52,570 bases of DNA from positions 1 through 52,570 of IMG/VR virus record IMGVR_UViG_3300037508_000456; one strand, written 5' to 3'. This document shows, in pieces, positions 21,930-30,479 of this stretch. A model generated the notes under the pieces. It made no database searches and was not told the origin of the DNA. It saw only the letters and a program-made list of their open reading frames with translations. A program made the position numbers and the translations under genes. The number at the start of each line of letters is the position of its first letter. Within the stretch, counting starts at the first letter, position 1. Origin of the DNA: a virus.

Positions 21930-22699
21930 GATTATTGATAAAAATGCCCACAAGAGGGAGACCGAATAAATTTGTTTCAGTTTTAGATCGATATATTAAC
22001 TTTTGTTCAGGAATGAGAGATGTGCATTTCCTTATTTCTATGGATCATGATGATCCACTTATGAACAATGACAACATGATCTCTCATCTAATGCGAATGA
22101 GAAGCAGGATGGAAAATAGATTGCATTTCTCATATGGAGCATCTAAAACTAAAATTGAAGCATGTAACGCAGATTTGAACATGGTACAAAAAATCAAACC
22201 TAATGTTATTGTTCTCGCATCTGATGATATGATTCCAGTAGTTTCTGGTTATGATGATATCATCTGCAAAAATATGGCCGAAAACTTTCCTGATACAGAT
22301 GGAGTTCTTCACTATGACGATGGATTTAGTGGCAAAGATCGATTGATCACACTCAGCATACTCGGAACAAAATATTTCAATAGATTTAATTACTTATACA
22401 ATCCTGAGTACAAGAGTGTTTTTGCTGATGATGAATTCACGCAAGTTGCTCGTATGCTGAATAAAGTTGTTTATATTGATCGTTGCATAATTCAACATCA
22501 ATGGGTTGGAATCCCCTATGCTATGGCTTCCCGTGGAGAGATTCCAACTCAAGAGGTTTCCCGTGACTCTTTGCATGAAAGAAATGAATCACAGGAAATG
22601 TATGACCATGATCGTAATGTTTATGAAAAACACAAAGAGAATAACTTTGGTATCTCATTAGAAGAGGGAGCGAAAAATGCCTTGGCGACCAACTCATAA
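21926..22699 (+). CDS. Glycosyltransferase, GT-A type
   Basis: A 257-residue protein. It begins LLIKMPTRGRP, the N-terminal strand of GT2-like enzymes, and has VIVLASDDM at about residue 90, where the DxD metal-nucleotide motif is expected, and a later SVFADDEF acidic motif. It opens the glycan island, overlapping uvsX upstream and the next glycosyltransferase downstream. Sugar donor and acceptor are unknown. Confidence 0.75.
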   Translation: MRLLIKMPTRGRPNKFVSVLDRYINFCSGMRDVHFLISMDHDDPLMNNDNMISHLMRMRSRMENRLHFSYGASKTKIEACNADLNMVQKIKPNVIVLASDDMIPVVSGYDDIICKNMAENFPDTDGVLHYDDGFSGKDRLITLSILGTKYFNRFNYLYNPEYKSVFADDEFTQVARMLNKVVYIDRCIIQHQWVGIPYAMASRGEIPTQEVSRDSLHERNESQEMYDHDRNVYEKHKENNFGISLEEGAKNALATNS

Positions 22700-23273
22700 A
22701 TTGTCGATTCTTATTCCAAGCCTGAATGAGCGAAAGAACAAACTAATTCAACTCATGGATGACCTTGATAGGCAGATTGGTAAAAAGTCTGTTCAAGTTT
22801 TATATGCATCTGATGATAGATCGATGTCTATTGGACAGAAGCGAAATATGCTTCTGACTCAATCTACAGGTGAATATGTTGCTTTTGTAGACGATGACGA
22901 TACAGTTAGTATTGACTACATAGACAAAGTCTTAAATGCTATTGTTAAGAATCCTGATTGCTCATCTCTGACTGGACAAGTAGTATTTTCTGATGGCTAT
23001 TCAAGACCCTTTGTTCATTCGCTAAGGTACGATAGGTGGATTGATGATCACGAATCAAAGATATACTATAGACCACCCAACCACTTAAACGCAGTAAAGA
23101 GATCGATAGCAGCAGCAGTTGGATTTCCACAAATTAATAGTGGTGAAGATCGTGTATTCAGTATGGGGATTCGTCCGCAGTTAAAGACTGAGGAATGGAT
23201 CGAAGGAATAATCTACAACTACATCTGTAGAAAGACCTTTGAAGAAACACACCACAATCAAGTACAAAGATAA
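22677..23273 (+). CDS. Glycosyltransferase family 2 protein
   Basis: A 198-residue GT2-type enzyme: LSILIPSLNERKN first strand, a SMSIGQKRNMLL helix and the DxD region AFVDDDDTVS. It is short, covering only the catalytic GT-A core. The SMSIG-x-KR block recurs in the island gene at 27269, suggesting a duplicated pair with the same donor type. It overlaps the preceding gene by 23 nt. Confidence 0.82.
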   Translation: MPWRPTHKLSILIPSLNERKNKLIQLMDDLDRQIGKKSVQVLYASDDRSMSIGQKRNMLLTQSTGEYVAFVDDDDTVSIDYIDKVLNAIVKNPDCSSLTGQVVFSDGYSRPFVHSLRYDRWIDDHESKIYYRPPNHLNAVKRSIAAAVGFPQINSGEDRVFSMGIRPQLKTEEWIEGIIYNYICRKTFEETHHNQVQR

Positions 23274-23276
23274 TTC

Positions 23277-24128
23277 GTGAATAATCGACGGAAAACTATT
23301 CTGTTTTACAATGAACTTCATAACGGTGACATACACATGTCCCGACCGTATGTCGTTGATTTAATGAGTATTCTTGGAGACAATGATTACTACTATTTAC
23401 ATAAGAATAATTCTAGGCTATTGGCTGATATAAAGGGACTGAAAACTATTTCTTCCGAAGAAGAACTTCCAAAATGTGATTTAAAAATATCAACATGGAT
23501 TGGACAGTTTTCATGGAATAGTAATGGTGAAATGATAGCACCATTTTATGGATGTAATTTTACTAACTACTATTCCGTGATGACGAAAGTATATCAATCG
23601 ATAGGGGTACTAAAACAAATGAAACCGATTGATTTTTACTGCCCCCAAATAGATTACAATCAATTCAAAATCGAAGGAATTGATAATTATTTCTCAAATA
23701 AAAAGCGAAAGCATGTATTGATATGCAATAACCATGTAAATTCAGGACAAGCATATGGATCCATGACACAATTAATCCAACACCTGTCTAATAAATTTTC
23801 CGACTATATCTTCGTTGTTTCGAACAAGTTATCTGATGAAGATAAAATTAGTTCAGAAAATGTAGTCTATGCTTCGGACATAATAAATGATCCAACAATT
23901 TTATTTGATATGAATGAGGTTTCTTACATAGCAAAAAATTGTGATGTGATCATAGGAAGATCATCAGGTCCATACACTTTTAGTATCACAAAAGATACAA
24001 TCAGTAGCAAGGTTTTTGTTTGTTTCTGCAATTCGGTGCAAGACAGTTGGCCGACAGATAGAACAATTTGGAGTAACAATTATAATAACATGAATGAAAT
24101 TTGTGAACAAGTCTTACAAGTTTTGTAA
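23277..24128 (+). CDS. Putative glycosyltransferase, GT-B-like
   Basis: A 283-residue protein from a GTG at 23277, 3 nt after the previous stop. Two-domain look: an N-terminal half with short strands (TILFYNELHNGD, CDLKISTWIG) and a C-terminal half with HVLICNNHVNSGQ and CDVIIGRSSGPYTF. The Gly-Arg-Ser-Ser-Gly-Pro motif after a strand resembles the donor site of GT9/heptosyltransferase-like GT-B enzymes. The assignment is from shape and context only. Confidence 0.55.
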   Translation: MNNRRKTILFYNELHNGDIHMSRPYVVDLMSILGDNDYYYLHKNNSRLLADIKGLKTISSEEELPKCDLKISTWIGQFSWNSNGEMIAPFYGCNFTNYYSVMTKVYQSIGVLKQMKPIDFYCPQIDYNQFKIEGIDNYFSNKKRKHVLICNNHVNSGQAYGSMTQLIQHLSNKFSDYIFVVSNKLSDEDKISSENVVYASDIINDPTILFDMNEVSYIAKNCDVIIGRSSGPYTFSITKDTISSKVFVCFCNSVQDSWPTDRTIWSNNYNNMNEICEQVLQVL

Positions 24129-24135
24129 AAATCAA

Positions 24136-24837
24136 ATGAAAAATCAAATGAAAACTTGCCTACTAATTTCGGGTCTCCCAAGAAACATTTATGCTGGTTT
24201 CAATAACATAAATCAATGTTTGATTGAACCCAACAACGCTGATGTATTCATTCATTCTTGGCTAAATGAAAGTGAAGAGAAACAAAAGTCTAGATTCATA
24301 TTGGAAAATTTTAAGCCAAAACGATGGTTGTTTGAGACTCAGAAGAAGTTTGTTGACAGCCATATGGAACTTAGTAGAATGATGGCTTCTCACGGAAGGG
24401 GATATGAGAGAAACAATTTTGTCACAATGGTGTATAGTTCTTGGTACAGCATATTGCAGGCCAATCTATTAAAAGAACAATATCGCCTTGAAAATGATAT
24501 AGAGTATGATTATGTGATTAGAGCAAGATTCGATATCGCTTACAACAAGCCAGTAATCTGTTCATCTTATCACAAAGACACACTCAACATATCTAACAGA
24601 AATCTTGTTCCAAATAAAGGTCCACTTCCACCTGAGATGGTCGATGATAGGTTTGCATTTGCTTCGAATTCCATCATGAATGTTTATTGTAATGGATTCA
24701 GTATGATTGACTATCTTCATAATATGAGAAACAAAAAAGATGGTATATTTTGTGGTGAGACTATTGTGTATGAAATGAGTAAGATGTTTGACTTCAGCAT
24801 AAATACGCTCGACAACCTGATAGCGTATCATATCTAA
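24136..24837 (+). CDS. Putative glycosyltransferase (LPS type)
   Basis: A 233-residue protein, start ATG 24136 (24148 also possible); the longer frame would overlap the previous gene. Landmarks are CLLISGLPRNI, ADVFIHSWL and YDYVIRARFDI, which recur in glycosyltransferase-like proteins of O-antigen and phage sugar clusters. The R-x-R-x-D motif takes the place of DxD. No membrane segment. Sugar specificity unknown. Confidence 0.65.
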   Translation: MKNQMKTCLLISGLPRNIYAGFNNINQCLIEPNNADVFIHSWLNESEEKQKSRFILENFKPKRWLFETQKKFVDSHMELSRMMASHGRGYERNNFVTMVYSSWYSILQANLLKEQYRLENDIEYDYVIRARFDIAYNKPVICSSYHKDTLNISNRNLVPNKGPLPPEMVDDRFAFASNSIMNVYCNGFSMIDYLHNMRNKKDGIFCGETIVYEMSKMFDFSINTLDNLIAYHI

Positions 24838-24851
24838 ATTAGGAATTTATC

Positions 24852-26072
24852 ATGAAAGAACTATTTACTTTGGGCGATTTGTATGTGTCTGACTTTATCC
24901 AAGATGGGAATATGCCCCGTGGAGGTAAGGTCGAAATGAAAATGATGTTAGATGAAAACAGTGGACTGGTTCGTTTAGATACTACTGCTCCACTTGATAC
25001 TATGTATGGGAAATACTGGTATCGCTCAGGTATAAATCAAACTATGCGTACAGAACTTCAACACATCGTTGAATCTATTCTAGATGTAGTTAATTTCAAA
25101 GAGAATGATCTTTGGATCGATATTGCTTGCAACGATGGTACTTTATTGAGTTATGTTCCCAACCAAATGATTCGTGTTGGTATTGATCCTGTGGATGATT
25201 CTTTCAAGAATGAGTCCGAAAAGCATTCAAACTTGATCATACAAGACTACTTCACAGCGAAAAAGTTTAAATCTTCCAAGTTTGGGTTCATGAAAGCGAA
25301 GGTAATCACTACAATCGCTATGTTCTACGACTTAGAGAATCCGGAGGAATTTATTCGTGATGTGAATGATGTTCTAGATGATGACGGTCTTTGGGTTCTA
25401 CAGTTGTCTTATACCCCATTGATGTTGAAGCAATTGGCCTTCGACAACATCTGCCATGAACACATCTACTATTACTCACTTTTTAATTTGAAGAGTATGT
25501 TCGATAGGTGTGGGTTTGATATTGTAGATGTTCAACTCAACGATACGAATGGAGGATCTTTTCGTGTCTACGCCATGAAGAAAACATCAGACAAGACTAA
25601 GTTTGGGACTCAGCCATATCGTGATGTCTGTAGTTTCAGAGTTCACTCTTTACTGGAGTATGAAAAGACTTTGGAACTAAACAGTAAAAAAACATGGGAT
25701 GAATTTTTTTCCCGTATTGTAGACCTTAAACAGAAAACCACCGATTTTATCAAGCAAGAGAAGGCCAAAGGTAAACGAATATGGGGATATGGAGCATCAA
25801 CTAAGGGTAATACTTTACTGCAATACTTTGGACTTGATCACACAATGATCGATGGTATAGCAGAAAGAAGCATCTACAAATTTGGTCTTAAAACCGTAGG
25901 GACTAACATACCCATATACTCTGAAGATGAGATGAGAAAGCAAAAACCGGATTATCTGCTGGTTCTTCCTTGGCACTTCATTAATGAGTTTATGGTTCGT
26001 GAAAGTGATTACATAAAAGGTGGCGGTAAGTTTATTGTACCGTGTCCTGAATTCAAAATCATGGGAGCGTAA
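24852..26072 (+). CDS. Sugar C-methyltransferase-like, SAM dependent
   Basis: A 406-residue protein of the NDP-deoxysugar C-methyltransferase group (TylCIII/EvaC-like). The SAM site is LWIDIACNDGTLLSY (about residues 87-100), with FDNICHEHIYYYS further on (the HEH catalytic segment) and the C-terminal Rossmann domain GYGASTKGNTLLQYFG. The usual N-terminal zinc-binding Cys cluster of the family is absent; the corresponding segment has no Cys. It adds a methyl group to C3 or C5 of a keto-sugar nucleotide, consistent with the dehydratase downstream. Confidence 0.82.
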   Translation: MKELFTLGDLYVSDFIQDGNMPRGGKVEMKMMLDENSGLVRLDTTAPLDTMYGKYWYRSGINQTMRTELQHIVESILDVVNFKENDLWIDIACNDGTLLSYVPNQMIRVGIDPVDDSFKNESEKHSNLIIQDYFTAKKFKSSKFGFMKAKVITTIAMFYDLENPEEFIRDVNDVLDDDGLWVLQLSYTPLMLKQLAFDNICHEHIYYYSLFNLKSMFDRCGFDIVDVQLNDTNGGSFRVYAMKKTSDKTKFGTQPYRDVCSFRVHSLLEYEKTLELNSKKTWDEFFSRIVDLKQKTTDFIKQEKAKGKRIWGYGASTKGNTLLQYFGLDHTMIDGIAERSIYKFGLKTVGTNIPIYSEDEMRKQKPDYLLVLPWHFINEFMVRESDYIKGGGKFIVPCPEFKIMGA

Positions 26073-26073
26073 T

Positions 26074-26331
26074 ATGGCAGATACGATTGGAAATCTAATT
26101 GACAAATTAACTGTGGTAAACATTCGGATTTGGATGGCTGAAGACATAAAAAGAAACAGCGATTCCACAGACAATGACATCGCCAATGCTTGCAAAATTA
26201 CTAATATTGCTAATTCTCAAAGAAATGATCTTATTCAAGAAATAGATGAAAGAGTAAATCACATGATTAAGACTGGTGAAATTCAAAAGTTGTATTCGCA
26301 GGGATCAACTAAAATGTATGGGAGAAAATAA
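26074..26331 (+). CDS. DUF4254-like small protein
   Basis: An 85-residue helical protein from the ATG at 26074. Its N-terminal DTIGNLIDKLTVVNIRIW, followed by N-S-Q-R-N-D-L-I-Q-E-I-D, matches the DUF4254 pattern found next to LPS glycosyltransferases in many bacteria. The role of that family is unknown. Its last base overlaps the next start. Context supports an accessory role in sugar transfer. Confidence 0.7.
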   Translation: MADTIGNLIDKLTVVNIRIWMAEDIKRNSDSTDNDIANACKITNIANSQRNDLIQEIDERVNHMIKTGEIQKLYSQGSTKMYGRK

Positions 26332-27260
26332 TGGGGAAAACCTTAATCACTGGTGGGTCTGGCCTTCTCGGATCAAACTTAAACATATCGAATTCAATAA
26401 AGCCTAGTAGTAAAGAGGTAAACTTACTCGACTACGACTCTCTTTGTAATTTTATCGAGAGAGAAGAAATAGACAGAATAATTCATTGTGCAGCAATTGT
26501 TGGTGGTGTACATGCTAATACAAAATGGGTCTATGAGTTCTTTGACAAGAACTTAGTGATGAATCTGAATATACTGCGAGCATGCAAAGAGTACAGCATT
26601 AACAACTCTATCTTTGTACTTTCAACATGTATTCTTCCTGCTGATGGACCATTCCCATTAAGTGAAAATATTCTTCATCGTGGAGAGCCACACTTCACCA
26701 ACTACGGATATGCATATGCAAAAAGAATGATCGAAGTTGGTGCTAGATGCCTAAAAGATGAATATGGAATATCATCTACATGTGTTGCTCCTTGTAATTT
26801 TTATGGACCGAATGACAATCACGATTTAGTTGGGGGTCATGTTATTCCTAGTCTAATCCACAAGTGTTATTTGGCTATGAAAAATGGGGACGATCTTAAG
26901 ATATGGGGAACAGGATTACCTGAAAGAGAGTTCATCTATGTTGGAGATCTTGCTAGAGTTATACAAACTATTCACGACGATCAACGAAAAGACCCGTCTA
27001 AGCAATACCCACAAACAATGATTATATCTCCAGGTAGGTCATATTCTATTAGAGAATTAGTTGACGAGATTGTTCAGACTATGAATTATAATGGAAAAAT
27101 TGTATTTGACATTGACAAACCGGATGGTATTTTACGCAAACCCACAACGAACGATTTGTTTATGCAGAACTTTCCAAAATTTAATTGGACAGACTTAAAA
27201 ACTGGTCTGAAAGAATCCGTCAAACACTTTATGGAAAATTACCCAAATATTCGAAAGTGA
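26331..27260 (+). CDS. GDP-L-fucose synthase-like epimerase/reductase
   Basis: A 309-residue extended SDR protein. The NAD(P) site is LITGGSGLLGSN, then IIHCAAIVGG, a LSTC catalytic segment and the Y-x3-K pair YAYAK. The order and the NDNHDLVGGHVIPSLIHK segment fit GDP-4-keto-6-deoxymannose epimerase-reductase (Fcl/WcaG). The partner GDP-mannose dehydratase is not in this window, so the substrate may come from the host or another part of the genome. Confidence 0.85.
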   Translation: MGKTLITGGSGLLGSNLNISNSIKPSSKEVNLLDYDSLCNFIEREEIDRIIHCAAIVGGVHANTKWVYEFFDKNLVMNLNILRACKEYSINNSIFVLSTCILPADGPFPLSENILHRGEPHFTNYGYAYAKRMIEVGARCLKDEYGISSTCVAPCNFYGPNDNHDLVGGHVIPSLIHKCYLAMKNGDDLKIWGTGLPEREFIYVGDLARVIQTIHDDQRKDPSKQYPQTMIISPGRSYSIRELVDEIVQTMNYNGKIVFDIDKPDGILRKPTTNDLFMQNFPKFNWTDLKTGLKESVKHFMENYPNIRK

Positions 27261-27268
27261 GAAATAAA

Positions 27269-27922
27269 TTGAGTAAAAAAGAAATCCTACTTACGATTGC
27301 AATTCCATCTATTCCATCAAGGATGCGTATGAACCTTGAGCCTATGTTTTCAAGACTCATGACTCAAATTGGTGATAGAAAAGATGTTGAAGTTGTTTCA
27401 ATAATGGATAATAAGAGCATGTCAATTGGTAAGAAAAGACATCTTCTTCACCATATCGCACAAGGAAAGTACTGTGCAATCATCGATGATGATGATGATG
27501 TAACAAATGATTTTGTCAGCGAAGTATGCTCGGCTATCAATTCACACGATGGTGTAGATGTTATCCATTATAATCAAGAGGCTATAATTGATGGTGTGTC
27601 TTTTCTTATAAGCACAGACATTAATGCTCCTATGAATCCATTCGACCAACTACCGAAGTATCCTATGGATTCTCATGGAAATTACATCCCATGTAAAAGA
27701 CCTCCTTGGCATTGGTGTGCTTGGAGAACCGATTATGCCAAGAAGTATCCATTCGGGGATTCATTCTCCGGAGAAGACACTTTGTTTGCCACAGAGGCCA
27801 CAAAGAACATTACCTCACACCACAAAATAGACAAGATCTTACATGTATATAAGTGGTCATCAAAATCAACATCAGCACCATTACTTCCTGGTAACGCTAA
27901 TCCTCCAGTGGTACTTAAATGA
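27269..27922 (+). CDS. Glycosyltransferase family 2 protein
   Basis: About 217 residues from TTG 27269, with a GTGAG Shine-Dalgarno-like stretch; a GTG at 27257 overlapping the previous stop is the alternative, and no ATG fits. GT2 core: LTIAIPSIPSR, SMSIGKKRHLL and AIIDDDDDVTNDF as the DxD region; a later SGEDTLFATEA gives the acidic base motif (ED). Closely similar in its first half to the gene at 22677. Confidence 0.8.
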   Translation: MSKKEILLTIAIPSIPSRMRMNLEPMFSRLMTQIGDRKDVEVVSIMDNKSMSIGKKRHLLHHIAQGKYCAIIDDDDDVTNDFVSEVCSAINSHDGVDVIHYNQEAIIDGVSFLISTDINAPMNPFDQLPKYPMDSHGNYIPCKRPPWHWCAWRTDYAKKYPFGDSFSGEDTLFATEATKNITSHHKIDKILHVYKWSSKSTSAPLLPGNANPPVVLK

Positions 27923-28677
27923 ACACTAGAGTATTTGTTGTTTTCCATTCTCAACTCCATGAGCATCAATACCAAGGTGTTGAAGATCTATACTCTTTTG
28001 TTAAGGTGGGAGATTCTCCGTTCTCTATTGTATCGGAGAATATATCATCTAAGGTATTATTGTGTAAAGATATGCCTGTATTTGTTTCAAAGGGGAAACA
28101 TTGGACTGAAAGTGAGTTTCTGATTTCTTTGTATCACACACTAAAAAAAGACCCTTCGTATCTTAATGAAACTGATTATGTTGGTTTCATGCAATATGAT
28201 CATACGATAAAATCTAAAGATGGAAAATCTATGCTTGATTACTTAATTAAGCATGTTGATGCTATGGGAAATCTTGGTGTAATTTGCTTTGCCCCTATTG
28301 ATTTGAATCACGAAATAACATCAACTAAGATAGCAATGGACCCAAACGAACCTCAGAAATTGCGAGGAGATCCGTTGTGTTATTTTCCTATGATAGCAAA
28401 TTTCAATAAGTACTATGGAACATCTATTCGTTTTTCTGATTTTGCTAAGAATAAAATCATACCTTTATGTTCATCGTTCGTTATGTCAAAGGATAACTTC
28501 ATGGACATGATGAATTTTTGCGTATGGGCCGCAGAGAGAGACAATATAGACCAGTACGATCCGGAGAGGAAACATAGACTGTCGGGCGGTTTAATGGAGA
28601 GATACTATGGAACATGGATTCTATTAAAAGGTCTAAAGATCAATATTTTTCAAGTGGATGAAATGCCTAGATTCTAA
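27919..28677 (+). CDS. Putative glycosyltransferase (DUF4422-like)
   Basis: A 252-residue protein whose ATG overlaps the previous stop. Landmarks: a YVGFMQYDH motif that resembles the Y-x-G-x-x-H-Y-R-R block of DUF4422 glycosyltransferases, and a C-terminal PERKHRLSGGLMERYYGTWIL, where E-R may contribute to catalysis as in that family. No signal or membrane part. The donor is unknown. Confidence 0.6.
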   Translation: MNTRVFVVFHSQLHEHQYQGVEDLYSFVKVGDSPFSIVSENISSKVLLCKDMPVFVSKGKHWTESEFLISLYHTLKKDPSYLNETDYVGFMQYDHTIKSKDGKSMLDYLIKHVDAMGNLGVICFAPIDLNHEITSTKIAMDPNEPQKLRGDPLCYFPMIANFNKYYGTSIRFSDFAKNKIIPLCSSFVMSKDNFMDMMNFCVWAAERDNIDQYDPERKHRLSGGLMERYYGTWILLKGLKINIFQVDEMPRF

Positions 28678-28701
28678 TTGCAAGTTAAAAGAGAAAATAT
28701 C

Positions 28702-29562
28702 ATGTCAGAACTCAATAATTACACAACAACTCCCAAATACAGCATCGTAATTGCAACTCATGTTCACAGGTATGAGAAGTATTTCAAACACTTAATGAAC
28801 TCAATCTCTCGGATGCGACCAGATGTTGACAAAATCATTTTTGTAAATGGTCAACACAAAGAAGATTTCGATCAAGAGTATCGAAGAGAGATAATGAAGT
28901 TCTGTTCTCTGTGTCCAAGAACATATGTTATTATGTCCCCAATTGTTAGAGGATGTTCGTTCATGTGGAACACCGCTATCAACTTCACTAATAGTGATTA
29001 CATCTTAAATGTTGGAGATGATGTGTCTATTAAAGATGGATTTTTTGAGGAATATGAGATGGCACTTTCCGACAGGAGAAAAAATGGGGATTGTTCATTT
29101 AGAATTAATACATGGGGATTTGCACATTTCTCAGTTTTCAGACAAGATTTGTTCGATGTTGGATACTTCGATGAAAGACTACTAGGATTTGGTGAAGAAG
29201 ATGGTGACTGGTGGTGGAGGTATGAAACTATCAAGAAGAAAGAGTTGCCTGTAGTTTATCTCAATAATATTGTACATTTATGTGATAATTCTCCAACAAA
29301 TTCTAAAAACATGAACGTCGAAAAGGTAACTGGTTGGAACAAGTACTCTTTATTTAACATCAATTGGCTCTGGAATAATAAGTATGAAGAAGTAAAAGAT
29401 CCATCGGACATTGATCCGAACCGTCCCGCACATAGTGGTTATACGCCTATGGGTCCGTACACAAACCATAAATCACATCCGGTTAGAATGAGAATTGGTG
29501 CTACAAATCCAGATTTTTATCCTGCGGAGAGTTGGTACAGAAAACACATAAATGATGTTTGA
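28702..29562 (+). CDS. Glycosyltransferase, paralogue of the gene at 33186
   Basis: A 286-residue GT-A protein from ATG 28702 with an AAGAGA ribosome binding site; the frame also has a TTG at 28678. Core: YSIVIATHVHRYEKYF, IIFVNGQHKEDF, GCSFMWNT, and VGDDVSIKDGFF as the DxD region, then YFDERLLGFGEEDGDWWWR as the acceptor or base motif. These blocks recur almost unchanged in the gene at 33186, so the two are duplicates within the island. Confidence 0.8.
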   Translation: MSELNNYTTTPKYSIVIATHVHRYEKYFKHLMNSISRMRPDVDKIIFVNGQHKEDFDQEYRREIMKFCSLCPRTYVIMSPIVRGCSFMWNTAINFTNSDYILNVGDDVSIKDGFFEEYEMALSDRRKNGDCSFRINTWGFAHFSVFRQDLFDVGYFDERLLGFGEEDGDWWWRYETIKKKELPVVYLNNIVHLCDNSPTNSKNMNVEKVTGWNKYSLFNINWLWNNKYEEVKDPSDIDPNRPAHSGYTPMGPYTNHKSHPVRMRIGATNPDFYPAESWYRKHINDV

Positions 29563-29582
29563 TTAAATGGAGAATAATACAC

Positions 29583-30479
29583 ATGAAAATAGACAAAATA
29601 GCATTCCCGTGTTCAGAAAAGTTTAGTCCTTTTTGGAATATTCAATCGAAAGTGTGGAAAACCAAATTGGGAATTCATCCCGTTTGTTATCTGTATGGAG
29701 ATAAGAATAAGTGTGGTATGTCTGAAGAGTATGGAGATGTAATTGAGATAACTCCTGATCCGAGTATACCTGAAGTATTACAACTTCAGTTTTCGAGGTT
29801 TTGGTTTCCAACCCTAGAGCCAGATACGACTTGGTTGATCGGTGACATCGATTTAATTCCATTACAAACAGAGTATTTCACGAAATTGGAAAGTGTACCC
29901 GACGATTCGTATTTACACCTCAACTATTCAATTATAGGTAGAGAGATGGGTCTAAATCCTCATGAATATTTTAAAAAGGGATCATTAAAAATGGGTAATG
30001 GTGGTTATGACCTACCTGGACATTATCACTGTGCTAAAGGCAGTTTAATCAAAGAAATATTCTTCAAACATCATGAAACATTTGAATCCTTCATTAAATT
30101 CATTGTAGCATCACGAAAATATGAGAGAGTAGAGAGTGATTCTGAACTTCGTAAACTCCGTGGTGATCATTGGATGGCAGAGGAACATTACACATCCGAA
30201 ACTTTATGGAATTATTTTGCACCTAAACAATTTATGGGGTTCTCCGTCAAAGAATATATTTCACAATTCCAAAGACTTGAAGCAAAATATCAAAACGCAT
30301 ATAATCCAACATACTATCCTAGGGTTTGGGATGGGGAAAATTTTATACACGACGGGGATAAAAGATGTCCAAATAGATTGAAGGAAAAGATGCTCGTTGA
30401 GATACATTGTGGGCTTCCTTTTGAAAAATATGAGGCTGCTCTTCTTCGTTTACTTAAAACATCAGGGATGATGGACTAA
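29583..30479 (+). CDS. Putative glycosyltransferase with DxD motif
   Basis: A 298-residue protein; the start ATG 29583 is chosen because TGGAGA lies 10 nt upstream, rather than the TTG at 29559. LIGDIDLIPL (about residue 90) is a good DxD site, and GHYHCAKGSL plus WMAEEHYTSE may form the acceptor site. Similar proteins occur in sugar clusters of T4-like marine phages. Its stop overlaps the next start by one base. Confidence 0.65.
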   Translation: MKIDKIAFPCSEKFSPFWNIQSKVWKTKLGIHPVCYLYGDKNKCGMSEEYGDVIEITPDPSIPEVLQLQFSRFWFPTLEPDTTWLIGDIDLIPLQTEYFTKLESVPDDSYLHLNYSIIGREMGLNPHEYFKKGSLKMGNGGYDLPGHYHCAKGSLIKEIFFKHHETFESFIKFIVASRKYERVESDSELRKLRGDHWMAEEHYTSETLWNYFAPKQFMGFSVKEYISQFQRLEAKYQNAYNPTYYPRVWDGENFIHDGDKRCPNRLKEKMLVEIHCGLPFEKYEAALLRLLKTSGMMD

